This document shows positions 22,199 through 34,015 of a stretch of DNA of 64,000 bases, piece by piece. The stretch spans positions 602,501-666,500 of the forward strand of contig OU015672.1 in the NCBI GenBank assembly GCA_907165275.2, in the 5' to 3' direction. How positions within the stretch are numbered: position 1 is the first letter of the stretch; every line of letters starts with the position of its first letter. The notes beneath the pieces are model-generated. The model did not search any database, was not told the origin of the DNA, and saw nothing but the letters and a program-made list of their open reading frames with translations. Both the position numbers and the translations under genes were made by a program. This DNA comes from Zygaena filipendulae (Eukaryota; Arthropoda; Insecta; Lepidoptera; Zygaenidae).

Positions 22199-22617
22199 CT
22201 GAAAATCTATAGTTTCAACTTTAAGTTAACAATAATAAAATATATCCTATTAAAAGCTTTTATTTATTTTGTAATATTTATTGTAGGTAGGTACGTCAGT
22301 TAATCGATCATTACAAAACTTGGCAAAAAAAAAAAAAAAATATCCGATTGAGACGAAAAAAGGACTACTTATGTAAATTCAGTGAAAATGCGATAATAAT
22401 TTTATGGTACGGTTGCGGTGGCGGTTGCTGAGCTGTTCTGGTGATGGAGGATTCTTTTGTTATTGGTTTGCCCTATGACATAATAAAGAAAAGTTCAACT
22501 TGCATAAGTAGTACCTACAAGTTTTTTCTCATGGAAATTCGTTTCCAAACAGCACGATCAGGCTCCCCGGACCCCGCTAGCATGTTACAAAAAGACTAAG
22601 TCTATTTTATGTAAATA

Positions 22618-22790
22618 CTAGCTGTTCGCCGCCGTTTCACCCGCGTTAATTTCGGAGATCCTGCGGGAATTCCGGTTTAAAAGACCTATATCGTATATAA
22701 TATACCTGACAACGTGTACCCAAAAATTCATGATAATCGGTTGAGTCAAAGCGTAACAGACACGAGTTACTTTCGCATTTACTAGCAGGG
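22618..22790 (-). mobile_element. Lep1-type Helitron, decayed
   Basis: CTAG at 22618, a partly broken hairpin (gccgccgtttcacccgcg), and an unclear 5' end. Confidence 0.6.
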
Positions 22791-22939
22791 ATAACAATAA
22801 GGATAGGTATAGAAATTTACTTAAAATTGACGTATTTGGCGTATCCTGTACCTATTTGGTCATATCAGTCGAACCGAGAACCTTCTTTGAAGCCGATCAT
22901 GAAAGTCACACTGTAATACAGAGTTCCGTATATTTTTAT

Positions 22940-23020
22940 TTGAAAAAGCGAAAAATACGTGTCTATTGTTTTTTTATTTTTTTAATAGAATTTTGATTTT
23001 TAAAAGTAGCCAACATCCCC
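22940..23020. mobile_element. Fragment of the TGACGTCA MITE family (one end)
   Basis: Only the 'aaatacgtgtctattg' to 'gccaacatcccc' terminus remains, without the central palindromes. Confidence 0.6.
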
Positions 23021-23039
23021 ATTGAACGTTTCTGCGCCT

Positions 23040-23600
23040 AAACGACGTGTTTATCGCAATCACGTCTGTCAAGCTGAATGGTCAAGTCGGCAGAATCAAT
23101 TGATTTTTAGGTCAAAATTTAGTGCTCATTTAGTGCTAATTTAGTGCTGAAAAAAAAAATTTGGTGCTGTCATAGGTGGATCAAAAATGAGAACACTGCT
23201 AACTTTTTATTAAGCTAGCAGTGTACCGTTCGTGACCGCGTTATGAGCAGTTGCAGCGGAATCCGCATGAGCTAATAATTTAGTGCTCAATTAGTGCTGC
23301 CATTGTAGCGGAAGATTTTTGAAAAATAAACGTTTTTGAATTTTTATTCAAATAAAATACTGCTAGTATAACGACACCGGCAGGTCTAAGAGCTCAAAGG
23401 AGACCTAAAAACGGGAACTGATCTAATTGAAACACGTCACCATTTAGCGCTCAATTAGTGCTGCCAGTATAATAAAGAATTTTTGAAAAATAATCTTTTT
23501 TTTTTTCAATAACTTTTACTTAATTAAGCTAGCAGATTAGGCTAGCAGTGTACCGTTCGTGACCGCGTTATGGTAGTTGCACGGTGTGGAATAAGGACGA
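23040..23600 (+). repeat. Dispersed 'ttagtgct'-rich repeat, copy 1
   Basis: The octamer TTAGTGCT recurs in clusters (near 23110-23150, 23278-23300 and 23452-23462). The block 'gctagcagtgtaccgttcgt' occurs twice. The same sequence recurs at 27563-27957 and, inverted, at 27957-28440. It is non-coding. Confidence 0.75.
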
Positions 23601-23602
23601 AA

Positions 23603-24918
23603 TTTCGGACATGGTGTTTTTATTACAGAATTGGGTAGTCATTAAACATAGAAAAGGTAGAGTAGAACTCCCGTGTGCCAATTATGCATATCTTCAGAGT
23701 TATGAATTTTTGAAAAACCCATTTTTTTTTGGGCCGTAAAATGAAAAAAAAATCGCTTGTCTGAAACTATAGGTTTTATTGATAATTTGATTCCAGAATA
23801 TATAAGAGTAAGTAAGATTGCATTTTGGGAGAATTTTTCAACTTTCCAGAGCAACAACAACAAGAGTTATTAAGTTTTTTAAATTTTTCGTTTTTATTTT
23901 TTTTTCTCTTATACTATGACGCATTAGCAAAAATGCTTTACGTATTATATACCCCAGACTATGATCAATATGTGACAAAAAAACCGAACGCTAATCCCGA
24001 GGGGTATGGGAGTTAGAGGTGCTTTAATATTTTCGTTAGAGTTGCCAAAATTTTAGGCACAATTTTTACCGAAAAGTTTATGGACGGCATGAACTATATT
24101 CCACCTTCTATAGTACATTGGATAAAAATAAACCTTTTTCATAGACTCTAATAGTCACTGGTGTATAGTCCTTGATATTATCAAGGTTTTAAATATGTAC
24201 AAATTATTTCAAGTCGCAACAGTACTTGTGTTATTAGACAACCAACCGAAAAATGATAGAAACAAAATTTACATAATAACTCCTCAGGTATACTATAACT
24301 TCATATCAATTAAAGAGATTTTAGAATCGGTTTCGTAGCGTTTGGGTTTACCCATAAGAAAAAAAAAATCTTTTCTTTTCTTAGTAATTAGTCAATCTGC
24401 TTAAATGCCACTGAAGTAACCGACACTTGCTGTTTGTTCACTGTTCAACAATTAAGAAAAATGTCAGCCCTGACTCCAATTTTTATTACCAAATCTTTAA
24501 TTAATTATAACTCCCATACCCCGCGGGATTAGCGTTCGGTTTTTTGTCACATATTGATCATGGTCTGGAGGTATATAATACGTAAACCATTTTTGCTAAT
24601 GCGACATGGTATAAGAGAAAAAAAATAAAAACGAAAAATTTAAAAAACTTGATAACTCTTGTTGTAGTTTCTCTGGAAAGTTTAAAAATTCTCCCAAAAT
24701 GCAACCTTACTTACTCTTATATATTCTGGACTCAAATTATCAATAAAACCTATAGTTTCAGAGAAGCGATTTTTTTTCACTTTGTGGCCCAAAAAAATAT
24801 GGGTTTTTCAAAAATTCATAAATCTGAAGATATGCATAATTGGCACACGGGAGTTCTACCCTACCTTTTCTATTACTAATGACTACTCAATTCTGTAATA
24901 AAAACACCATGTCCGAAA
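23603..24918. mobile_element. Foldback-type element with about 412-base inverted arms
   Basis: The left arm 23603-24015 and right arm 24508-24918 are complements with scattered differences. The spacer 24016-24507 has no meaningful reading frame. Short predicted peptides on the two arms mirror each other, as expected of an inverted repeat. Confidence 0.85.
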
Positions 24919-25059
24919 GGAGATTGACAGGGTATGGACCAAATGCTGCCCAGGAGTAAGACTACCTTGACTGAGTTCCTTGCATTGTTATATTGAAAAA
25001 ATTTTTTTTTTCAAAATCGGTCCCGGAGAAAAATATTAACGTCAGTTTTGTTTGTACGT

Positions 25060-25490
25060 TTTATATAGTATGTATGTTCCCCGATTATTCGAAGACGACT
25101 GGACCAATTTGGAAAATTCTTTTTTTGGTTGAAAGGGTATACTTCCGAGGTGGTACCACTGTCATAAGGTCAGGATCTGATGATGGGATATTGGAGAAAT
25201 GGAGGGAACTTATCAAATATTATAGGCACACCTACCAATTTTTTGGATTATTTCATGCATTTGCTTTCGGAAAGCACCATTTAGTGAAGTGAAACTAATG
25301 ATGAAGACAACAGATGACCAGCGGAACTACTCAATAATAGGTATTTCACAGGTTGCGGTTCGATTACTTTAAGGTGGTTGCTGAGCAATTTATGCTCATC
25401 ACAGTGCATGTGGTGAAGTGGAGCTGATAGTGTGTATCAGTAAAACTCCTCAAAAATATACATCCCTCCATCGGGAAAAGCATTTATTTA
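25060..25490 (+). repeat. 'gatctgatgatgggat' interspersed repeat
   Basis: Diverged copy of the repeat at 14633 and 54318. It includes 'attcgaagacgactggacc' and ends near 'ccatcgggaaaag'. Confidence 0.65.
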
Positions 25491-25562
25491 TTGTTATTTT
25501 AATTAAGTATTTATTTTTACCCAATAAATAATACCTTTTTTCCCGCGACTCCTAGGATGGAA

Positions 25563-27540
25563 TTAGACGCGCTTTATTTTACTGACTACTACTACTATTA
25601 GGAACATATTGTACTATGTCTACATCCTGGGCAGCACTTGGTCCACCTTCCATGAATGTTTATGGTTTCCCAATAAATCTCAACAAAAACTTTTTTTCAC
25701 GACTCCTGGGATAGAATTAGGCGCCCTTTATTTTACAAACTACTACTATCCTATGGAACATAATGTACTATGTCTACATCCTGGGCAGCACTTGGTCTAC
25801 CTTCCATGCAAGTTTACTGTTTCCCAATAAATCTCAACAAAAACTTTTTTTTTTTCACGACTCCTGGGATAGAATAGGGTACTTGCATGAATTTTTTTTT
25901 CAGTCTATTTTAAAGATATATGGCCTACTTAAACAAAGCAAGAAAAAGAAAAAAAAATATGCATAAATTAATTAAATAGAGCGTTTCAAAGTTCCTACTT
26001 TAGACTTTACCGCCGAAACGCGGAATGACATCACTTGTTCAAAATTACGCCTTATTAATCTGTGATAGAAATGTCACTGTCGTATTGACAGGGTCATGTG
26101 ACACTGACAGACAGATAACTTCAATATCCAAAAGCGAAATTAAGGTTGAACTGTGTCGATTTACTTCCAAAAGTTCCAGTAAAGAATCGAAATGCATGTT
26201 ACCGATGCATTTTAAAATAAAAAACTTCAAAAAATGGAAAATATGCGTTGACTGTATGCACTTAGTTTCTTTTGCCTTCTCTGAAAGAGGTAAATGTTTC
26301 CTAAAAAAATAAAAGTGACGTCATGTGTTAAGGTTGGCTGTGATTGGTGTTTCATTGCAACGTTCCGTTTCACAAAATTAAAAGTTGAATATTTTGGAAA
26401 CTATTGAAATTTTTTTAGTAAATCTTTCACGATAACGCTTTTCTAAGGCTCTATTTTTGAAATATTGACACAATTTCTTATTATAAATTTCATGCAAGTA
26501 CCCTATTAGGCGCCCTTTATTTTACAAACTACTACTATCCTAAGGAACATAATGTACTATGTCTACATCCTGGGCAGCACTTGGTCTACCTTCCATGCAA
26601 GTTTATTGTTTCCCAATAAATCTCAACAAAAACTTTTTTTTTTCACGACTCCTGGGATAGAATTAGGCGCCCTTTATTTTACAAACTACTACTATCCTAA
26701 GGAACATAATGTACCATGTCTACATCCTGGGCAGCACTTGGTCCACCTTCCATGAATGTTTATGGTTTTCCAATAAATCTCAACAAAAACTTTTTTTTTT
26801 CACGACTCCTGGGATAGAATTAGGCGCCCTTTATTTTACAAACTACTACTATCCTAAGGAACATAATGTACTATGTCTACATCCTGGGCAGCACTTGGTC
26901 TACCTTCCATGCAAGTTTATTGTTTCCCAATAAATCTCAACAAAAACTTTTTTTTTTCACGACTCCTGGGATAGAATTAGGCGCCCTTTATTTTACAAAC
27001 TACTACTATCCTAAGGAACATAATGTACCATGTCTACATCCTGGGCAGCACTTGGTCCACCTTCCATGAATGTTTATGGTTTTCCAATAAATCTCAACAA
27101 AAACTTTTTTTTTTCACGACTCCTGGGATAGAATTAGGCGCCCTTTATTTTACAAACTACTACTATCCTAAGGAACATAATGTACTATGTCTACATCCTG
27201 GGCAGCACTTGGTCCACCTTCCATGAATGTTTATGGTTTTCCAATAAATCTCAACAAAAACTTTTTTTTTTCACGACTCCTGGGATAGAATTAGGCGCTC
27301 TTTATTTTACAAACTACTACTATCTTAAGGAACATTATGTACTATGTCTACATCCTGGGCAGCACTTGGTCTACCTTCCATGCAAGTTTACTGTTTCCCA
27401 ATAAATCTCAACAAAAACTTTTTTTTTTTCACGACTTCTGGGATAGAATTAGATGCGCTTTATTTTACAGACCACTACTACCCTAAGGAACATAATGTAC
27501 TATGACTTTATTCTGGGCAGCACTTGGTCCACTCTTCATA
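25563..27540 (+). repeat. 157-bp tandem array, about 9 units, with two-unit periodicity
   Basis: Units begin near 25563, 25718, 26508, 26665, 26822, 26979, 27136, 27293 and 27451 (marker 'ggcgccctttattttac'). Two subtypes, 'ccatgcaagttta' and 'ccatgaatgttta', largely alternate, so a 314-bp dimer has been amplified. The outermost units are the most diverged. The array is interrupted at 25877-26503 by a MITE. Small open frames in it are products of the repeat. Confidence 0.92.
25877..26503 (+). mobile_element. GGGTACTTGCATG MITE inserted in the tandem array
   Basis: It has terminal inverted repeats gggtacttgcatgaa / ttcatgcaagtaccc and is flanked by TA on both sides. The array sequence is interrupted inside 'gggatagaattaggcgcc'. 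It is 627 bases; a 628-bp copy lies at 57925. A 95-codon frame inside is shared by both copies but changes as often at replacement as at silent sites, so it is probably not a gene. Confidence 0.85.
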
Positions 27541-27562
27541 CAAAGATTGGCATTGTCCTTTT

Positions 27563-28440
27563 GTCCTTATTCCATACCGTGAGTTACAGTGGAATCCGCA
27601 TGAGCTAATATTTTAGTGCTCAATTAGTGCTGCCATTGTAGCGGAAGATTTTTGAAAAATAATCGTTTTTGAATTTTTTTCAAATAAAATACTGCTAGTA
27701 TAACGACACCGGCAGGTCTAAGAGCTCAAAGGAGACCTAAAAACGGGAACTGATGTAATTGAAACACGTCACCATTTAGCGCTCAATTAGTGCTGCCAGT
27801 ATAATAAAGAATTTTTGAAAAATAATCTTTTTTTTTTTCAATAACTTTTACTTGATTAAGCTAGCAGATTAGGCTAGCAGTGTACCGTTCGTGATCGCGT
27901 TATGAAGCAGTTTCAGCGGAATCCGCATGAGCTAATAATTTAGTGCTCAATAAGTACGAACGGTACACTGCTAGCTTAAGTAAAAGTTATTGAAAAAAAA
28001 AAAAGATTATTTTTCAAAAATTCTTTATTATACTGGCAGCACTAATGGAGCGCTAAATGGTGACGTGTTTCAATTAGATCAGTTCCCGTTTTTAGGTCTC
28101 CTTTGAGCTCTTAGACCTGCCGGTGTCGTTATACTAGCAGTATTTTATTTGAATAAAAATTCAAAAACGATTATTTTTCAAAAATCTTCCGCTACAATGG
28201 CAGCACTAATTGAGCACTAAATTATTAGCTCATGCGGATTCCGCTGAAACTGCATCATAACGCGGTCATGAACGGTACACTGCTAGCTTAATAAAAAGTT
28301 AGCAGTGTTCTCATTTTTGATCCACCTATCACAGCACCAAATTTTTTTTTTTCAGGACTAAATTAGCATTAAATGAGCACTAAATTTTGACCTAAAAATC
28401 AATTGATTCTGCCGACTTGACCATTCTAGCTTGACAGACG
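27563..28440. repeat. Inverted pair of the 'ttagtgct' repeat
   Basis: A forward copy (27563-27957) is followed directly by a fuller reverse copy (27957-28440), giving arms of about 300 bases around a short centre. Together with 23040-23600 it brackets the foldback element and the 157-bp array. Confidence 0.8.
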
Positions 28441-28841
28441 TAAATCGCAATCCACGTATTGTCCCCAGCATACCTGTTGGGCGAGCCATCACTCCGGTCG
28501 GCGTCTTCTCTCCGATTGGCTACAACAGCCATGCCCCTCCTCTCATGTAAACACTGTAACAGACATGGAGCGAAAAAATATTAGGTAGGAATCTATGGTT
28601 TGTTTGCAATCCGATTGTAACCACTACTTATATAATAATAAAGATTTTTGAATTTTTGAATTTTTTGAAGGTCCTTGAACCTTTCGGGTATATAATATGT
28701 ATGTACCTACGTATTATAAACATGCGGTGTCCTTCTGTACATTGAAAAAAGTAGAAGAGGGGTCAGCGACCATTGACCAATAATAATAATTCACATCACA
28801 ACACACATCCACTTCATACGTCGCGAATTTTATTAACTATA
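28441..28841. other. Intergenic DNA with a small GC-richer patch
   Basis: 28470-28560 is GC-richer and contains 'gattggc' (a CCAAT box on the minus strand). No exon could be supported. Confidence 0.4.
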
Positions 28842-29499
28842 CTAGTTGACCCCCGCAGTTTCACCCGGGGTAATTTTGAAGTTCCCGCGGGAATCTCGGG
28901 ATGAAAACTAGTAAGTACCCTATATCACCCACGATCACTGTAGCATCTTGTAAGTGAAATAATTTTTAAAATCGGTTCAGCAGATCCAGAGATTACCCCT
29001 ACAACCTCACAATCTCCGGAGTTCTCGCGAGAATTCCGGGATAAAGAGTACCTTACGTCAACCAGGATCACTGTAGCTTCCTATAAGTGAAAGAATTTTT
29101 AAAATCGATTCAGTAGATCCAGAGATCACCTCCTACAATCTCAGAAACACACGAAATCACAAACCCCGGAGTTTCTGCGGGAATTCCGGGATAAAAAATA
29201 CCCTATGTCACTCAGGATCACTGTAGCACTATAGCTTCCTATAAGTGAAAAAAATTTCAAAATCGGTTCAGTAGATCCAGACTCCAGAGATAGCTGTGCC
29301 CCCGTGGTTTAACCCGCGGGAAATTGAATTCCCGCGGGAATCCCGCATTAAAAAGTACCCTTTGACACTCAGGATCACTGTAGCTTCCTATGAACGAATT
29401 TTCAAAATCGGTTCAGTAGATATAGAGATTAACCCCTACAACGCAACGCGGCAACGTCATAAACTCACAAACTTTTGCTCTTTATAATATTAGTATAGG
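28842..29499 (-). mobile_element. Lep1-type Helitron, amplified form with about four inner modules
   Basis: CTAG end at 28842-28845 and 'ctttataatattagtata' end near 29499. The module 'gaattccgggataaa ... cagtagatccagag' is repeated about four times at 120-150-base spacing, making this the longest Lep1 copy in the window. Confidence 0.8.
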
Positions 29500-29544
29500 T
29501 AGATAGATTAGTACTTAGTACCTAAAGACCTTATAAAATACTAA

Positions 29545-29800
29545 CTGTTCTCCCGGGGTTCACCCACGGACCGCGTTACTTTCGGTATTCCCACAGGAAT
29601 TCCGAGATAAAAAGATCTTAGGTAAGTAGGTATGTCTTTTTCTATGCCCCGACAATGTGTAATATGCTACGGTTGAGTTATGAATTGGTTCGAGCCATTT
29701 AAGAGTTTTTCGGGGCTAGACGCACTAGCTGAAGCCGCGGTATCACCTGCGTGAGTTTCGAAATCCCATCGAATTTTCTTCAATCCTTACCCTGACTAAT
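29545..29800 (-). mobile_element. Two decayed Lep1-type Helitron 3' fragments
   Basis: Hairpin-like 'ccggggttcacccacgg' (about 29554) and CTAG plus 'ctgaagccgcggtatcac' (29725). Neither has a recognisable 5' end. Confidence 0.5.
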
Positions 29801-29845
29801 ATACGAACGCAACAAAAAAAAAAGCAGTTCAATTCGGTTGAGCTG

Positions 29846-31779
29846 CGGCAGTTGATTTAAAATAAGAGTATTTTTGTGAAAAGTAAAAAAAAATGTGGTA
29901 GGTAGGTAACCTACCTAGCCATCGCTTTTCCATTCCATACCACCTCCTCTCCTAGTGCTGATGAACCCACATCGCGGATTTGTTATTTATATTTTCAAGC
30001 TTGACGCCGTTGTCACATAAAATATATTATGTACCTACCAAATTACGCAATAAAATTATAACTGAATATTTAAGTTATGTACTCTAAATAGTAAAGTTAC
30101 GATCATAAGCTAGGACTTGTGTAATTACCTACTTTTTTGCATTAAAATTAAAACGCAGCGATTTCAATAACTTTGATAGCTTCTAACCTCCTCAAGGAGA
30201 AATAAAAGAAATCTGACATAATTTGTAGAGCGTGAAAAAGTACGATTTGATAAATTTGAAAGAATAATAGATAACAATAGGTAGGTAGGCTCAGAAGAAT
30301 ATGCTAGTTATTCTTCTAGTAGGTAAATGGGAAATAACTGCCTATAATAATCGATCTCTAAAGAGGTCACTTTACAATTTACATAGTATGTAGGTACAGT
30401 CAACAGGTAAAATCGCATAGATTGAGAACCAGCGTTCCGCAGTTACGGTATAGTAGGTACAACCTTCACATAAGTAATACTTCACCTGCCATAGCTGGAA
30501 TGGGGATTCACTGTGAAGTTCAACGTCTGCCAAAGAGTCTACTTATTTATTCTTAGGCTAACTAGGTACCTACCTACCTACCTAGGTACCTGCGTTTTCT
30601 ATGACGGACGGCCAAAGCGCATATAGGTAGGTAGGTAGGCTACGTCTAGAACTTACGACGGTAGGTAGATAGGACCTACGTAATGCGCTTATTACACTTT
30701 GCAATTTCAGAGCACCAATTTAGGGCTCTAAATCGGATACAATTTAGGGTCTGTGAGTGAGAGAGAGCGAGTAATCACACTACACTAAATTGTGCCCTAA
30801 ATCGACTACTCTAGGTTACATTTTAATGTAGTGTGATCGCTCACTCTCTCTCTCACTCACGGACCCTAAATTGTATCCGATTTAGAGCCCTAAATTGGTG
30901 CTCTGAAATTGCAAAGTGTAATAAGCGCATTACGTAGGTCCTATCTACCTACCGTCGTAAGTTCTAGACATAGCCTACCTACCTACCTATGCGCTTTGGC
31001 CGTCCGTCATAGAAAACGCAGGTACCTAGGTAGGTAGGTAGGTAGGTACCTAGTTAGCCTAAGAATAAATAAGTAGACTCTTTGGCAGACGTTGAACTTC
31101 ACAGTGAATCCCCATTCCAGCTATGGCAGGTGAAGTAGTAGGTACTTATGTGAAGGTTGTACCTACTATACCGTAACTCTGCGGAACGCTGGCTCTCAAT
31201 CTATGCGATTTTAGCTGTTGACTGTACCTACATACTATGTAAATTGTAAAGTGACCTCTTTAGAGATCGATTATTATAGGCAGTTATTTCCCATTTACCT
31301 ACTAGAAGAATAACTAGCATATTCTTCTGAGCCTACCTACCTATTGTTATCTATTATTCTTTCAAATTTATCAAATCGTACTTTTTCACGCTCTACAAAT
31401 TATGTCAGATTTCTTTTATTTCTCCTTGAGGAGGTTAGAAGCTATCAAAGTTATTGAAATCGCTGCGTTTTAATTTTAATGCAAAAAAGTAGGTAATTAC
31501 ACAAGTCCTAGCTTATGATCGTAACTTTACTATTTAGAGTAGGTACATAACTTAAATATTCAGTTATAATTTTATTGCGTAATTTGGTAGGTACATAATA
31601 TATTTTATGTGACAACGGCGTCAAGCTTGAAAATATAAATAACAAATCCGCGATGTGGGTTCATCAGCACTAGGAGAGGAGGTGGTATGGAATGGAAAAG
31701 CGATGGCTAGGTAGGTTACCTACCTACCACATTTTTTTTTACTTTTCACAAAAATACTCTTATTTTAAATCAACTGCCG
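29846..31779. repeat. Near-perfect 1.93-kb palindrome (arms about 940 bases)
   Basis: Sequence from 29846 inward matches the complement of sequence from 31779 inward with only scattered substitutions and small indels. The centre is about 30785-30828, between 'gtaatcacactac' and 'gtagtgtgatcgc'. The arms contain many gtaggta/tacctac runs and no coding frame. No copy of an arm occurs elsewhere in the window. Transcription from either side would give a hairpin RNA. Confidence 0.95.
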
Positions 31780-32700
31780 TATGGGCTGTGTGGTCGATGG
31801 CCGTAGCTCAAATGTAATAAGCGCTTAGCTCTCGGTCACAACTCCGGTTTCAAATCATTCAAATTAGGTAGGTACCTACTTTCGGTAGATATAATTAAGT
31901 ACATTACATACACGCGTACAAGTAACTAGCTAGTAGCTACCTCAGACGAAATTGATACTTAATGGATAGTTAGGTACCTACTCAGACTGAATGGATGAAT
32001 GATGAGAAAGGATCTACTGAGAATGGATGGTTAAAACTCTGTTTCAACTTGAAAGTTGAAAGATTCTTGTAGGTTCACTGATGTAGGTACTTATAGGTAC
32101 CTACCTACCTATACCACGGCCTGCCTTCCTTCCTTGAAACGTTATGAAATATTGGTAAATAAGTAGGTACTAGGTCCTACCAACCAACTAGGTAGGCTAC
32201 ACGTTAAAAAACCAAATCAAGTAAGTAGGTAGGAACCTAGTTTTCTATTTAGATAGGTAGGTAGGTAGGAATTGCAATTGAAAATTCTGAAATCGGTACC
32301 TAGGTACCTACTACCTACTTATCGTACTGAAATTGATAATTATTGGTTACACAGTTAGGTAGGTAATTCAAAAACGTTATAAGCTGACCCTATAAAATTT
32401 AAAATGGCTGTTTATCTACGTCTCGTAGGAATTTAGGTAGGTAGGTATCTACTCGTTTCTAGACCCTGAGCTAGGAAACAATTATGCATGCTGTTCTGCC
32501 GGATTTAATTATAATACCTTTTTAATTATAATGAAATCGTAGCTAACTATTCAGAAGAATTTTTTTACTCACCTAGGTACCTACCTAAAAGTTGCGACGC
32601 CATAAAAGTCTATCTAAGCAGTTTTAAACGTATTTACTGGTAGACACGAATCATTATCCTAACTTGGTTACGCACATTTTAATTAAATAACAAATATAAA
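31780..32700. other. gtaggta/tacctac-rich intergenic DNA
   Basis: It has many short (TAGG)n/(CCTA)n runs. The first 25 bases (atgggctgtgtggtcgatgg) match the terminus of the element at 57077-57313. No gene seen. Confidence 0.5.
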
Positions 32701-32711
32701 AGTTTACTTAC

Positions 32712-32900
32712 ACAAAGAGTTGAAACTTCACCATCAGCAAAATCAAAGGACACCGCCTGACCACTACCGCAAAGATCTGTGGACACGCCGACAATAGAAC
32801 GCCGCGCGCGGCGCCACAAATTAACTAGACATATCGCGGCGCTCGCTGAATGCAGGAAAGCGGAAGCAAGGATGGCGGATGCTCATTGCCAAAAAATGAA
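32712..32900 (-). promoter_or_regulatory. Possible promoter and first exon of a minus-strand transcript
   Basis: A CpG-rich island (gccgcgcgcggcgcc at about 32800) lies in AT-rich DNA. On the minus strand a CCAAT-type box (plus-strand 'gaccaatcagg', about 32904) precedes it, and the island ends in a strong donor GTAAGT (minus strand, plus positions 32706-32711). No start codon with a long frame is evident, so a 5' untranslated exon is the most that can be proposed. Confidence 0.3.
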
Positions 32901-33327
32901 CGGACCAATCAGGCGACAAGCAGTCAGTAGTGAATAGTGATGTGGCAACTTTTGTAACTATAGGAATTTGGTTTCAAGTTTACCAATAAAGTGATTTATA
33001 TTGTTAAAAAACTGAAAATTTAAATAAATAAATAAAAATCATTAGAAATAAAAATAAATAAAAATCATTAGACTTTACAAGATACATTTAATATTCGAAA
33101 TTCGAATGCAAACTGAAAACTGCATTACGAACCGTTCAGTAGGTTCAGAGATTATCGTGAACAGACAGACATACAGATTTTTTTTTTCTGGTGGTTGGTT
33201 AGACACTTTTCTTATATCACCCCCTCACAGTTTTTGCCAGATAAAAATCTGTTTATTGATCGATGTGTTAGGTACATATTTTTTAGAAAAGCAACATAAA
33301 AAAATATATTATGTAAAGTATAATATA

Positions 33328-33615
33328 CTAGCTGTCCCCCGCGGTTTCATTCACGGTAATTTCGGAGTCCCCGCGGGAATTCCGGGATAAAAGTAGGTAC
33401 CCTTTGTCACTCAGAATCACTTTAGCTTCCTATAAGTAAAAGAATTTTGAAAATCGGTTCAATAGATCCAGAGATTATAACCTCACAAACTCTGGAGTTC
33501 CCGCGGGAATTCCGGGATAAAAAGTACCCTATCTCACTTAAGATCACTGCAGCTTTTAATTATGAAAGAATTTTTAGAATCAGTCCAGTAGATCCAGAGA
33601 TTACCCACTAATCTA
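33328..33615 (-). mobile_element. Lep1-type Helitron, two-module copy, 5' end lost
   Basis: CTAG at 33328 with a good hairpin and two inner modules. The sequence ends before the 'ttataatattagta' terminus. Confidence 0.7.
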
Positions 33616-34015
33616 ATTATTTAATTACCCACTAAGGTTTAAATTAAAGCCGCTCGATTTAACTTTAAGTTCCGAGAAGAAATTAACTCGTTGCGCTAGT
33701 GTCAGTGGCACTACGTAGTTTGTGCTTTGTGGGCACTAGGTACTGAATCTGCTAGCCGCGATCCGGCATGACAAATTGCGACCTGTCGCGTGCCGCACGT
33801 CGTCGCAAAATTTAAAAAGGGACTTTAGGCGGGATTTAAACAGAAATGGACTTCAGTTAAGTATATTTTTTTGTTTTACAAATTAGTTTATTGTTATTAA
33901 TATTGTGTGAATGTGCTGAATTTTGCATTAGTGATGAACAATGCGCGCAAACAGAAAAATAAGATGAAATAGGGCGTTCGTCAGGAGGTTCTCGTTTTAC
34001 TATATGACCCACCAC
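33616..34015. other. Intergenic DNA
   Basis: No gene or repeat was recognised. Confidence 0.4.

Noticed and set aside
26025..26312. 95-codon frame conserved in two MITE copies (also 58074-58361)
   Set aside because: Between the copies I count 10 base differences, 6 of them amino-acid changing, about what neutral drift gives. The third copy (10865) is broken.
25609..27404. Series of 67-74-codon frames starting MYYVYILGSTW or MYHVYILG
   Set aside because: These are the same tandem 157-bp DNA unit read repeatedly. There is no start context, splice site or domain.
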